NCBI RefSeq assembly: GCF_010975035.1
Contig: NZ_JAAIUV010000004.1
Span: 124,001-188,000 of the forward strand
Source of the DNA: Neobacillus thermocopriae
Lineage (GTDB): Bacteria > Bacillota > Bacilli > Bacillales > Cytobacillaceae
Length of the DNA: 64,000 bases
Direction: 5' to 3'
A program made the translations under genes and the position numbers. Below are positions 35,308 to 44,800 of this stretch, in pieces; positions within the stretch are counted from its first letter, which is position 1; each line of letters begins with the position of its first letter. Under the pieces are notes generated by a model. The model was given only the letters and a program-made list of their open reading frames with translations, ran no database searches and was not told the DNA's origin.

Positions 35308-36011
35308 GACGGTGCCACATCCTTCACTTTCGATTTTTTTGCTTTATTTTCTTTTTTTCTACGATTCAAATGAACTTCTAATTGTTTGATCAATAATGCA
35401 GAAGGATAACTTAATACCAAGAATAGAAAACCTACAATTGTAAACGGTTCCAAATAGCGAAAAGAAGCTGATCCGGCAATTTTTGCTGTTTGTAACATTT
35501 CAACTACGGTAATTGCTGAAAGTAGTGGAGTATCCTTAAACATGGAAATTAAATAATTTCCTAACATGGGAATAATCGGAGGTATGGCTTGTGGAAGGAT
35601 GACCTTCGTCCATCTTTGCGTACGTGAGAAGTTGAGTGCCGTTGCCGCTTCCCATTGTCCTCGAGGGACAGACTCGATTCCTGAACGGTAAATCTCAGCA
35701 CAATATGTGCTATAATGAACCCCTAGGCCAATGACACCGGCAACAAATGGTGATAAAGAGATACCAAAAAAAGGTAGGTCATAAAACACGAAAAATAGCT
35801 GTACTAGAGGCGGCGTTGCCCGAATAAATTCGCTTAGACCAATGATGGTCCAAACTAAAGGCTTAAATGATGATCGGCGGAGAACAGCCAAAATAATGCC
35901 TAGAACCATAGCCAGGGCAAAAGCGACAATAGTCGCTGACAAAGTAATCCACATAGCTTTAAAAATGACTGGAAACACTTCAAACGTATAATCCCAACTC
36001 CAAATAGTCAA
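35301..36011 (-). CDS. ehuD: Ectoine ABC importer permease EhuD
   Basis: A 236-residue permease of the His/Glu/Gln/Arg/opine class with about five membrane helices. The EAA loop that contacts the ATPase is visible as GQWEAATALNFSRTQRWTKVILPQA near residues 123-147. The tail is highly basic (RRKKENKAKKSKVK). The start is TTG 36011 with GGAGGG upstream. One base separates it from the ehuC stop. Confidence 0.9.
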   Translation of the reverse strand: MTIWSWDYTFEVFPVIFKAMWITLSATIVAFALAMVLGIILAVLRRSSFKPLVWTIIGLSEFIRATPPLVQLFFVFYDLPFFGISLSPFVAGVIGLGVHYSTYCAEIYRSGIESVPRGQWEAATALNFSRTQRWTKVILPQAIPPIIPMLGNYLISMFKDTPLLSAITVVEMLQTAKIAGSASFRYLEPFTIVGFLFLVLSYPSALLIKQLEVHLNRRKKENKAKKSKVKDVAPSC

Positions 36012-36012
36012 A

Positions 36013-36672
36013 TTAAGCCCTCCCTACTTGAACTCTCCGCTCCATCCAACGAACGAATAGAATTAGCGGCAATGCGATAAAAAAGTATAGAATAAGTAAT
36101 GATAAGAAAATTTCCGTCGTAAGCCCTACATGGGTATTCCGCAATGTTAATGCCTGATAAGTTAAATCACTCAATGTGATTAATGAAACAAGTGCAGTTC
36201 CTTTAATTAATTCAATGGAGATATTTCCAAATCCGGGGAGCATAATCTTAAAAGCCTGCGGTAGAATAATATTTTTCATTCTTTGAAATGGAGTCATGTT
36301 TAATGCAATCGCAGCCTCATATTGCCCTTTTGGTATAGAGAGAATGGCTCCCCGGACAATTTCTGAAGCATAGGCCCCATAGCATAATGACATGGCTATT
36401 ACACCTGCTGTCATGGCAGATAACTCCATGCCAAACAAAGGGAGAACAAAGTAGATCCAGAAAAGTTGAACAAGTAAAGAAGTACCGCGAAAAATTTCGA
36501 TATAAACGGTACTAATTCCTCGTATCACCATCCATTTTGATAGTTTTCCAAGTCCTGCGATAAATGCAATGATAAACGTGAATATAAGGGACCATAAGAG
36601 AACTTGGATGGTTACCTTTGCTCCATCTAATAAAGATGGAATAAGTTCTAAATAGGTATTAATAGAAATCAC
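36013..36672 (-). CDS. ehuC: Ectoine ABC importer permease EhuC
   Basis: A 219-residue permease homologous to EhuD, with about five helices. Its EAA loop reads GQYEAAIALNMTPFQRMKNIILPQA near residues 117-141. It is the first gene of ehuC-ehuD-ehuA. The start is a GTG with AAAGGA unusually close upstream. A TTGTATAAAAA sequence about 85 bases upstream shares its word with the candidate operator at 33312. Confidence 0.9.
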   Translation of the reverse strand: MISINTYLELIPSLLDGAKVTIQVLLWSLIFTFIIAFIAGLGKLSKWMVIRGISTVYIEIFRGTSLLVQLFWIYFVLPLFGMELSAMTAGVIAMSLCYGAYASEIVRGAILSIPKGQYEAAIALNMTPFQRMKNIILPQAFKIMLPGFGNISIELIKGTALVSLITLSDLTYQALTLRNTHVGLTTEIFLSLLILYFFIALPLILFVRWMERRVQVGRA

Positions 36673-36754
36673 ATCCTTTTATAATAATTTGAATTTTTCA
36701 AATATTCTAATGTGAATATTTTAGTAAAACATGCCTAGATGAACAATGATTATT

Positions 36755-36765
36755 TTGTATAAAAA
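36755..36765. promoter_or_regulatory. Weak candidate operator half upstream of ehuC
   Basis: TTGTATAAAAA is identical to the right part of the site near 33318. The left half is degenerate. Confidence 0.3.
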
Positions 36766-36805
36766 TCTCAAAATATTTTATCCATTTTGAACAAAAACGA
36801 TAAAA

Positions 36806-36836
36806 AAACCCGATTTCCAAATAGGAAATCGGGTTT
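36806..36836 (-). terminator. Terminator of hmp
   Basis: AAACCCGATTTCC pairs with GGAAATCGGGTTT, a 13-bp stem, and is followed on the minus strand by TTTTATCG. Confidence 0.9.
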
Positions 36837-36848
36837 CTACCTATTAAA

Positions 36849-38060
36849 TTATACTAAGCTTGCCATTGGACCAAAGAATTCATAATGTATTTTTTCTTCC
36901 GATACACCAAGATCGATTAAAAAGCTATTAATAGACTTCATGAATGGAACTGGGCCGCAGAAATAAAAATCAGCATCTTCGATTTCAACTTTCTCCTTCA
37001 ACCATTCACGAGTTACATAACCTTCTACATCAAATCGATTATTTTTTCGATCCTCTTCTGTTGGAGAATCATAGAAGAAATACGCAGTGACATTATCTAG
37101 TTTCGCCAATTCTTCTACTTCATCCCTAAGTGCATGGACATTTCCATTTTGAGCAGCATGGATGAAAGTCACCTTTCTCTCAGGTTGGATTTCTACGATC
37201 GTTTTTAACATACTCATCATCGGTGTTAATCCAACACCACCACTTAGTAATACAACCGGTGTATCTTTCGTCGTATCTAGGACAAAATCCCCTGCAGGTG
37301 CACTTACTTTGAGGATGTCCCCCTCTTTTACTTGGTCATGTAAGTAATTCGATACAATACCGTCTGGAATATCAGAGCCTGTTTCTCGTTTTACACTGAT
37401 TCGATAGTAATCTTTTCCTGGGGCATCTGATAAACTATACTGACGAATATGAGTATACTCTTCCCCTTCGATGTCTAACAAAATACTAATATACTGCCCT
37501 GGTTGGAAAGTAGCTAGTTCCTTTTGATCCTCTGGTTTTAAATAGAAGGAAGTAATAACATCACTTTCCACTACTTTTCGGTCAACGACAAAATTACGGA
37601 ATCCATCCCAACCACCTTTTTGGTTGGCTGCTTGATCATACATTTCAGCTTCTACACGGATAAATACATCAGCAATTACTTGATATGCTTTTTCCCAAGC
37701 ATCCATGATTTCATCTGTTGCCGCATCACCTAAAACATCTTTAATCGCTAAAAGCAAATGCTTACCTACAATCGGATAATGTTCCGGCTTAATATTAAGA
37801 CTGCGGTGTTTATGACCAATTTGTTTGACAACTGGAAGAATGGCCTCAAGATTATCAATATACATTGCAGCGGCATATACCGTACTAGCTAATGCTTTTT
37901 GCTGTCTGCCTTGTTTTTGGTTCGCATGGTTAAAAACATTTAATAATTCAGGATGGTTTCCAAACATAAGCTGATAGAATCTTGTTGTAATCGCTTCCCC
38001 ATGTTTTTCTAATACAGGAACGGTAGATTTAATAATTTCAATCGTTTTTGGATCTAACAT
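36849..38060 (-). CDS. hmp: Flavohemoprotein, nitric oxide dioxygenase
   Basis: A 403-residue flavohemoglobin that oxidises NO to nitrate with NAD(P)H. The globin domain fills about residues 1-140, with the proximal haem His in KHRSLNIKPEHYPIVGKHL; the FAD domain has RQYSLSDAPG near residue 207, and the NAD domain has VLLSGGVGLTPMMSML near 273 and YFCGPVPFMKSI near 365. ATG 38060 has AAGGAGTGTCTATC upstream. An Fnr-like box and a matching -10 lie upstream. It is not obviously part of the ectoine island. Confidence 0.96.
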   Translation of the reverse strand: MLDPKTIEIIKSTVPVLEKHGEAITTRFYQLMFGNHPELLNVFNHANQKQGRQQKALASTVYAAAMYIDNLEAILPVVKQIGHKHRSLNIKPEHYPIVGKHLLLAIKDVLGDAATDEIMDAWEKAYQVIADVFIRVEAEMYDQAANQKGGWDGFRNFVVDRKVVESDVITSFYLKPEDQKELATFQPGQYISILLDIEGEEYTHIRQYSLSDAPGKDYYRISVKRETGSDIPDGIVSNYLHDQVKEGDILKVSAPAGDFVLDTTKDTPVVLLSGGVGLTPMMSMLKTIVEIQPERKVTFIHAAQNGNVHALRDEVEELAKLDNVTAYFFYDSPTEEDRKNNRFDVEGYVTREWLKEKVEIEDADFYFCGPVPFMKSINSFLIDLGVSEEKIHYEFFGPMASLV

Positions 38061-38098
38061 GATAGACACTCCTTGTGCTTTCCACTATTTTCATAGTG

Positions 38099-38104
38099 AT
38101 TATA
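38099..38104 (-). promoter_or_regulatory. -10 box of hmp
   Basis: TATAAT on the minus strand. No good -35 exists; instead an Fnr-type palindrome is centred about 41.5 bases upstream of the inferred start near 38092. Confidence 0.6.
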
Positions 38105-38125
38105 AGATAAGAACCACCTATCATA

Positions 38126-38141
38126 AGTGATTTAAATCACA
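38126..38141. promoter_or_regulatory. Fnr-like box upstream of hmp
   Basis: On the minus strand TGTGATTTAAATCACT fits the Fnr consensus TGTGA-N6-TCACA/T in all defined positions; the inner GTGATTTAAATCAC is a perfect palindrome. Its centre, 38133.5, is about 41.5 bases from the inferred transcription start, the class II activator position. Confidence 0.7.
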
Positions 38142-38225
38142 CTTTACTATTTTTATAAAATTCTCACTATTTATTTCGTGTTATCTACTTCTTTCATTTC
38201 CTCTCTAAAATGTTTAAAGTAGCAA

Positions 38226-38264
38226 AAGAAAAAGCAATGGAATGGATTTTCCATTGCTTTTTTT
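38226..38264. terminator. Terminator of the GNAT gene
   Basis: AAAGCAATGG pairs with CCATTGCTTT around AATGGATTTT, with T runs on both strands. It lies about 60 bases past the stop of the GNAT gene. Confidence 0.82.
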
Positions 38265-38321
38265 GTTCGTTTCGCAATTCCACCACTATTTTTAGTGTCA
38301 AAAAATTGAAAAATCTACCGT

Positions 38322-38843
38322 TTATAGATGAATCCAATACCTTTTTAAGATTGTTCCATCTTCTTTCATGAAATCTTTATCTGGAATCCCCCCATTTTTC
38401 AATATCGTTTTTTCTGAACCTATATTTTTGGCATCACAGACTAAAAGTACTTTTTCTAAAGCTAATTCTTTTGCTTTTTCCAAAGATAAAGATAAAAGCT
38501 TTGTCGCATATCCTTTTCGTCTCTCAGATGGACGGATTCCATATCCAATATGTCCCCCAGAATGGAATAAACTTTCTGTTAGTTGATGGCGAATATTAAC
38601 AACACCAATCACTTTTTTCTTTTCATTTACTAACCAGAAAGTAGAAGCTGGAACCCGATTGGCAGGAAGATTTTTACCCTGTTCGGAATCAAGTAAAAAC
38701 TGAATCATATTTTGAAAATTGGTAGGGTCTTTATTGATTACCGTAGGGATCATCACCTCCCCACTTTCTTTCCACTCATTATAAAATGCTAGATATTCAG
38801 ATTCATAATCCATCGATGGTCGAATGAGAGATAATTGTTCCAT
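38322..38843 (-). CDS. GNAT-family N-acetyltransferase
   Basis: A 173-residue acetyltransferase of the GCN5 type. The acetyl-CoA-binding motif A is seen as GYGIRPSERRKGYATKLL near residues 98-115, preceded by the strand KVIGVVNIRH. The last part, LVCDAKNIGSEKTILKNGG, is typical of GNAT motif B. The acceptor is unknown. It is alone between terminators, with a gap to proS. Confidence 0.85.
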   Translation of the reverse strand: MEQLSLIRPSMDYESEYLAFYNEWKESGEVMIPTVINKDPTNFQNMIQFLLDSEQGKNLPANRVPASTFWLVNEKKKVIGVVNIRHQLTESLFHSGGHIGYGIRPSERRKGYATKLLSLSLEKAKELALEKVLLVCDAKNIGSEKTILKNGGIPDKDFMKEDGTILKRYWIHL

Positions 38844-39109
38844 TAAAAATCACCTTCTCAAATTTTATATATTTATTGTTATTCGCTATGATGAAATAAA
38901 AATCCTGTAAATATTACCAAAATGAAAAGAGCAACGAAAAATGACAGAAGGATGGTCAATAATTATTGGATAAGAAAATAGAGGCCGATTCTAAATCATG
39001 AGGGTATCTGCTATATTTACTCTAATCTTTATGTATTTGACATTTTTAAAAACCCTTCCCTTCCCAATGTCAGCTCGTAAAATCCATCTTTGATACCCAA
39101 TGAAATGTA
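38844..39109. other. Intergenic region, no gene seen
   Basis: The proS terminator begins just to the right. I find no frame with a ribosome binding site beyond about 20 codons. Confidence 0.5.
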
Positions 39110-39163
39110 AAAAAAAATGCTGAGCCTTAAAAGGTCATATTTTAGTACCTTTTGGCTCAGCAT
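39110..39163 (-). terminator. Terminator of proS
   Basis: GCTGAGCC pairs with GGCTCAGC, extended by AAAGGT/ACCTTT inside, and is followed on the minus strand by nine T. Confidence 0.9.
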
Positions 39164-39198
39164 GTTTCATTCATTTAGTTACCTTCATCTATATATGT

Positions 39199-40629
39199 TT
39201 AATACGCTTTTGCCCAATAAACCATTTTGTCAGCGTCTTTTCCACAGCAGACACATTGGTCAGCTAATTTTTCTTGTTCGAAAGGAATACAACGAGAAGT
39301 AGCTCCTGTTTCTTCCTTAATTTTCTCTTCACAAGCTAACTCGCCGCACCACATAGCCTTAATGAAGCCTGGTTTTGATTCCAGTGTTTCTTTTAATTCA
39401 TCTAGAGTGTAAGCAACCGAAGTTCTTTCTTCACGATGTTTCAGAGCTTTATTATACAAATTGGATTGAATTTCATCTAGTAGAGAAACAAGTTTTTCTT
39501 CTAATTGATCGATTGGAACAACTACTTTTTCTAACGTATCCCTGCGGACCAATACCACTTGTTTGTTTTCAATATCTTTTGGTCCTACCTCTAAGCGAAC
39601 TGGAATTCCCTTCATTTCATACTCATTAAATTTCCAGCCTGGCTTTTTGTCACTAGCATCAATATCCACACGTGCCACTTTTGCCAATGAATTTTTCAAA
39701 TCATAAGCAAAATCAAGTACTCCTTCTTTATGTTGGGCAATTGGAACAATCATTACTTGAATTGGTGCTGCTTTTGGCGGAATGACTAAGCCTCGGTCGT
39801 CACCGTGAACCATGATTAAAGCACCGATTACGCGAGTTGTGAAGCCCCATGAAGTTTGGTGTACATATTGAAGCTTCCCATCTTTGTCTGTGTACTGGAT
39901 ACCAAATGCTTCAGCAAAACCTGTACCAAAATGGTGAGAAGTACCAGACTGCAATGCTTTCCCATCATGCATTAAGCTCTCAACTGTAAATGTCGCTTTG
40001 GCTCCAGCAAATTTTTCCTTTTCAGTTTTTTGTCCTTTTACTACCGGAATCGCTAGAACGTTTTCCAGTACATCGGCATAAACATTGAGCATGCGAATCG
40101 TTTCTTCCATCGCCTCTTCGTCAGTCGCATGTGCCGTATGTCCTTCCTGCCATAAAAACTCCAATGTACGTAAGAATGGACGAGTTGTTTTCTCCCAACG
40201 AACAACATTGGCCCATTGATTATACAATTTAGGCAGGTCTCTATACGAATGGATAATATTTTTATAATGTTCACAGAATAAAACTTCCGAAGTTGGACGG
40301 ACAACGAGTCGTTCAGCTAATGGTTCGGAACCACCTTGGGTTACCCATGCCACTTCAGGAGCAAATCCTTCTACATGGTCTTTTTCCTTTTGAAGTAAGC
40401 TTTCTGGAATAAATAATGGCATGTAGACATTTTCATGACCTGTTTCTTTAATGCGGCGGTCTAATTCATTCTTAATATTTTCCCATAAAGCATAGCCATA
40501 TGGACGGATAATCATGGAACCGCGCACACTAGAATAATCAATTAAATCTGCTTTAGTAACAACATCTGTATACCATTGCGCGAAGTCTTCATCCATTGCT
40601 GTTATATCTTTTACAAATTCCTTAGCCAT
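39199..40629 (-). CDS. proS: Prolyl-tRNA synthetase, type 3 (archaeal/eukaryal-like)
   Basis: A 476-residue class II synthetase that charges tRNA-Pro. It lacks the editing insertion of the usual bacterial ProS and is of the short archaeal/eukaryal type. Motif 2 ([26 protein letters not shown]) and motif 3 ([20 protein letters not shown]) are clear. The C-terminal domain has four Cys (CGELAC, then CVCCG) that look like a zinc site and ends in AKAY. A T-box leader precedes it, so uncharged tRNA-Pro induces it. Some bacilli carry two types of ProS; whether a long one exists elsewhere is unknown. Confidence 0.95.
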   Translation of the reverse strand: MAKEFVKDITAMDEDFAQWYTDVVTKADLIDYSSVRGSMIIRPYGYALWENIKNELDRRIKETGHENVYMPLFIPESLLQKEKDHVEGFAPEVAWVTQGGSEPLAERLVVRPTSEVLFCEHYKNIIHSYRDLPKLYNQWANVVRWEKTTRPFLRTLEFLWQEGHTAHATDEEAMEETIRMLNVYADVLENVLAIPVVKGQKTEKEKFAGAKATFTVESLMHDGKALQSGTSHHFGTGFAEAFGIQYTDKDGKLQYVHQTSWGFTTRVIGALIMVHGDDRGLVIPPKAAPIQVMIVPIAQHKEGVLDFAYDLKNSLAKVARVDIDASDKKPGWKFNEYEMKGIPVRLEVGPKDIENKQVVLVRRDTLEKVVVPIDQLEEKLVSLLDEIQSNLYNKALKHREERTSVAYTLDELKETLESKPGFIKAMWCGELACEEKIKEETGATSRCIPFEQEKLADQCVCCGKDADKMVYWAKAY

Positions 40630-40694
40630 TTTGACACCTCATTTTTGTTTCTTTTAGATTGTAATCAAGCAACGTAGCGTTTTCGCTACAACAT

Positions 40695-40935
40695 ATAAAA
40701 AGACCTTGATCCTATAAAGGGACCAAGGTCTGGCGGTACCACCCTAAATTCATAAAGCTTACACTTTACACACTTGGCATGATAACGGATTGGATCCGCT
40801 TGTATCTTCAAATGACTATCCGATACAGAACTCAGAGGCAGGTTCAAATGAGTATCTTAGGAAACCTCCCACCAAATGGTTTCCTCTCTAGGTAAGATGC
40901 CTTCATTTTACTAATCCTCGTCATTGTTTCAACAT
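40695..40935 (-). promoter_or_regulatory. T-box riboswitch, proline specifier
   Basis: On the minus strand the T-box AGGGTGGTACCGCCAGACC lies at 40727-40745, followed by a terminator in which GACCTTGGTCC pairs with GGATCAAGGTC and T5. Stem I begins near 40930. In the candidate specifier loop (TTTGAACCTGCCTC) the codon CCT (40840-40842) matches proline, in keeping with proS downstream. Confidence 0.92.
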
Positions 40936-41104
40936 TATTTTTGAAAAAATTATATATTTCCCGTTACGAAAAGTCAATTGCTATAGAGGAATATTTTTCT
41001 TTACCTACCATCATATTATCCAAATAAGAAATCATTCATACCTCTTTCCTCTATCCAATCTATCCGATAAAATGCTTTTTATACTATTTCATAGGAGGGC
41101 TTGC

Positions 41105-41233
41105 ATGAGCGAAAAAGAAAAAAACGATATCGATAAGGAAGAAGAGAAACAAATACTACTGGATTATTTGCGCATGCAAAATGAAGCCTTAAAACGCATC
41201 TACAAAAGGGTACTGGAAAAAGAGGAAAATTAA
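41105..41233 (+). CDS. Small 42-residue acidic/basic helical protein
   Basis: ATG 41105 has AGGAGGG seven bases upstream. The product is highly charged (SEKEKNDIDKEEEKQI) with an amphipathic helix toward the end (YLRMQNEALKRIYKRVLEK) and no membrane segment. The frame ends at TAA 41231 and a perfect terminator follows 25 bases later. The strong site and terminator support a real gene; the family is unknown to me. Confidence 0.72.
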   Translation: MSEKEKNDIDKEEEKQILLDYLRMQNEALKRIYKRVLEKEEN

Positions 41234-41257
41234 TAAATGTTATATTCAAAACCAATA

Positions 41258-41286
41258 AACAAGCCTTCACGACTGGCTTGTTTTTT
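41258..41286 (+). terminator. Terminator after the 42-residue protein gene
   Basis: AACAAGCC and GGCTTGTT form an eight-bp stem followed by TTTT. Confidence 0.88.
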
Positions 41287-41395
41287 ATTGGATATAATTA
41301 GTAGTTTGATAATTGACTCTATTTTCACTTTGATTTATAGTTTAATAGGTGAATAGTTCAACAGTTTAACTAAATTGATGAAAAGGGGTGTTCCA

Positions 41396-41857
41396 TTGGA
41401 TGTTCAAACTATTCAAAAATTAATCGATCGCTATATTAGTCTCTCCTTTCAAGTTCATAAAAAAGCAGAGAATTTAATCAAAAGTCAACTGGGGAATGAA
41501 TTAACCAATGACCAACATTATGTATTAAGATACATTTACCAGGCCGGAGAATGTACTTCCACCGAATTAGCCGAAGTATTTGAAGTGAATAAAAGTGCGA
41601 TTACGGCCATCATTAACCGAATGACGGACAGAGGCCTGATCAAAAGAACACGAGATGAAAATGATCGGAGAGTCGTTTACTTAACATTAACTGAGGAAGG
41701 AAAAGGGCTTTATCAAAAAGCACAGGAAAACATCCATCAACTAGTTGAATCTATTATCACCCAATTTGACGAAGCCGAAATCACTCAATTTATCCATACT
41801 TATGAAAAATTAGCTCAAGTGTTAGAAAACAAGAAAAATGAGGAACTGGAGGAATAA
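41396..41857 (+). CDS. MarR-family regulator (YdgG-like)
   Basis: A 153-residue winged-helix repressor. The recognition-helix region reads TSTELAEVFEVNKSAITAIINRM and the wing DENDRRVVYLTLTEEGK; both are standard for MarR. TTG 41396, five bases after GGGGTG, is the better start; the ATG at 41375 precedes the site. The gene ends four bases before the start of the MMPL transporter, as in the B. subtilis ydgG-ydgH pair, so it probably represses its own operon until an inducer binds. Confidence 0.9.
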   Translation: MDVQTIQKLIDRYISLSFQVHKKAENLIKSQLGNELTNDQHYVLRYIYQAGECTSTELAEVFEVNKSAITAIINRMTDRGLIKRTRDENDRRVVYLTLTEEGKGLYQKAQENIHQLVESIITQFDEAEITQFIHTYEKLAQVLENKKNEELEE

Positions 41858-41861
41858 ACTC

Positions 41862-44800
41862 ATGAGAGCGATAATTAGAGGAAAATGGTTCGTTCTGATC
41901 GCATGGATTGTTGTGATTGTGGGGTTATTCATGGCAGCTCCTAATATGGAAACGCTTGTCCGGGAAAAGGGACAGATTTCGGTACCAGATGGATACTCTT
42001 CCACATTGGCTGAAAAAATCCTGAAAGATGTCCAATCATCTGAAAATAAAGGAAGTAACCTTCAGACCGCGCTCGTATTCCATAATGACAAAAAGCTGAC
42101 AGAGAATGATTTTAAAAAGGCAGAAAAAGCGGTAAATGAACTGCAAAAACAAAAGGATAAACTAGGAATTACAGAAATACTCACCCATTTCCAACAGGAA
42201 GAATTAAAGGATCAACTTGTATCAAAGGATGGCAAAACGATTCTTGTCTCACTACAGGTGACATCCAATGGGCGAGAAGCAAAAGAAATACTTAAAGACC
42301 TAAATGAGGCCATTAAAGATTACGACATTGATCATTATTATACTGGAAGCTGGATTATTAGCGAAGATCTCGTTACGAACTCACAAGAAGGAGTAAAAAA
42401 GACGGAAGGGATTACGATCATTTTCATTCTGGTCGTTTTATTGCTTGTCTTCCGCTCCATTATTGCTCCCATTATTCCATTAATTACCGTCGGTTTTAGT
42501 TATTTAGCAGCCCAATCCATCGTTGCGATATTAGTGGATAAAGTCGATTTCCCTCTTTCGACTTTTACTCAAATTTTTTTAGTCGCCGTCCTCTTCGGGA
42601 TCGGAACCGATTATTGTATTTTGCTGTTAAGCCGTTTTAAAGAAGAGCTCTCGAAAAATGAAAGTATTACGGAAGCGATCGTCACAACCTACCGAACGGC
42701 TGGAAAAACGGTATTTTTTAGTGGGATTGCTGTTTTAATTGGATTTGCTTCTATTGGTTTTTCAACCTTCCAGTTATACAAATCTGCAGCCGCGGTTGCA
42801 GTTGGAGTGGCACTTTTATTACTCGCACTCGTTACCATCGTTCCTTTTTTCATGGCCGTTCTCGGTCAGAAATTGTTCTTTCCATCTAAAGGAAAATTAG
42901 AACATGCAGACAATAAACCTTGGGGATATATAGGCAACTTCTCGCTCAAACGACCTTTGATTGCGTTTCTAATCGTTGCGGCTGTTTCAGTCCCCTTCTT
43001 AGTAACTTATAAAGGCCAATTATCATTTAACTCACTTGAAGAAATTGGGGATGACTATCCTTCCATCAAAGGATTTAACATCATTTCAGATTCATTTGGA
43101 CCTGGCGATTCCATGCCAACACAAATTGTCATTAAAAATGATGATGAAATGGATTCTTCTGAATATTTGGCCATCACTGAAAATATTAGTCAAGAATTAG
43201 AAAAAGTGGATAGCGTAAAAACTGTTCGTTCCCTTACCCGTCCTACTGGCGATCCGATTGATGAAATGTATATTTCCAAACAGGTTGAAACCTTAAATGA
43301 TGGTTTAGACCAAGGGAATGATGGAATCAAACAAATACGTGATGGCTTGGCTGAAGCAAGCAATCAAATGATAGCCAATCAGCCAAAAATGAAAGAAGCC
43401 ACAAACGGGATAAACCAATTAATATCAGGCACTGCCCAACTCAAAGATGGTTTAACTGAGGTACAAGGATATCTAGCGGACATTCAAAATGGGTTGATTC
43501 AAAGTTCCAGTGGAACGAGCCAATTAAAAGCTGGATTTGGAGAAATCAAGGCTGCTTCTCAACAAATTCTAGATGGAAGCAAACAATTACAAGAAGGATA
43601 TCAACAGACAGAAAAAGGCATTCAATTACTGAAAACTCAATATGAAGGTGTTGCAGAAAAAGTAGAACAATTACATCAGAGCCTAGCTTCTTTAGACTCT
43701 CGTTTTGCCAATCTGGAATCAGAGTATCCAGACATTGTGACAAACCAAAACTATCAAACCATCAAAATGACGATTATTGGAGTACCAGGTAATTCTAATT
43801 TACCTGGAGCCCAATTAGGAGTAAAACAACTTGCAGAAGGCCTAAGAATGTTAAATACACAGTTGGAAGCTGTACAAAATGGTATTGCTACGGCCAATCG
43901 TGAATTTTCAAAACTCACTTCCGGTCATCAACAATTAATTACGGAAATGGAGAAATTTGTTCATGGACTAGAAGAACTAGAGAAAGGCTTAGAAACAATG
44001 GGCAATGGCCAAGGGGAAATTGTCTCCAATATGCCTCAATTCACCGAAGGATTAGACGACATGAAGATGGGCCAACAAGAACTTCTTAAAGGTTTTGAAT
44101 CTATGGGCAGCCAAATCACTCAGTTATCTGATGGTTTATCCCAAAGTGTTAATGGATTAAATCAAGTTTCTGATGGATTAAACTCTGCTCAAGATTATTT
44201 GACAAACGTTTCTAAGCAAGAGCGAAATGGTTTTTATCTTCCTGAGGAAATGCTAAATAACAAGGATTTTCAGCAAGTGTTCGATGCCTATTTATCTAAA
44301 GACCGAAAAGTGATGACGGTGGATGTTATATTTAATAAAAACCCTTATTCGAATGATGCCATCAAACGCATCTCCGATATTAAAGAAGCAGTGAACAGGG
44401 CTGTAAAGGATACGAAGTTAGAAAATGCCAAAGTGGCTGTCGGCGGTATATCCAGTATGCATAATGATCTGGATATCATCTCCAAAGAAGATTATTCAAG
44501 AACTGTTGTGTTAATGCTTGCAGGGATTTTCCTTATTTTAATCGTTTTACTTCGTTCCCTCATCATGCCGATTTATTTAATTGGATCATTAATTCTAACC
44601 TACTATACGTCCATGTCGATTTCAGAAGTCATATTTGTCAATTGGTTAGGATATACCGGTATTAGCTGGGCCGTACCATTTTTTGCATTTGTCATTTTAG
44701 TAGCACTTGGTATTGACTATAGTATCTTCTTAATGGACCGTTTCAATGAATATCGGGAGCTACCTGTAGAACAAGCCATTTTAGAATCCATGAAAAAGAT

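Noticed and set aside
38930..38995. Short plus-strand ORF upstream of proS region
   Set aside because: Only about 19 codons, with no ribosome binding site and a low-quality translation.
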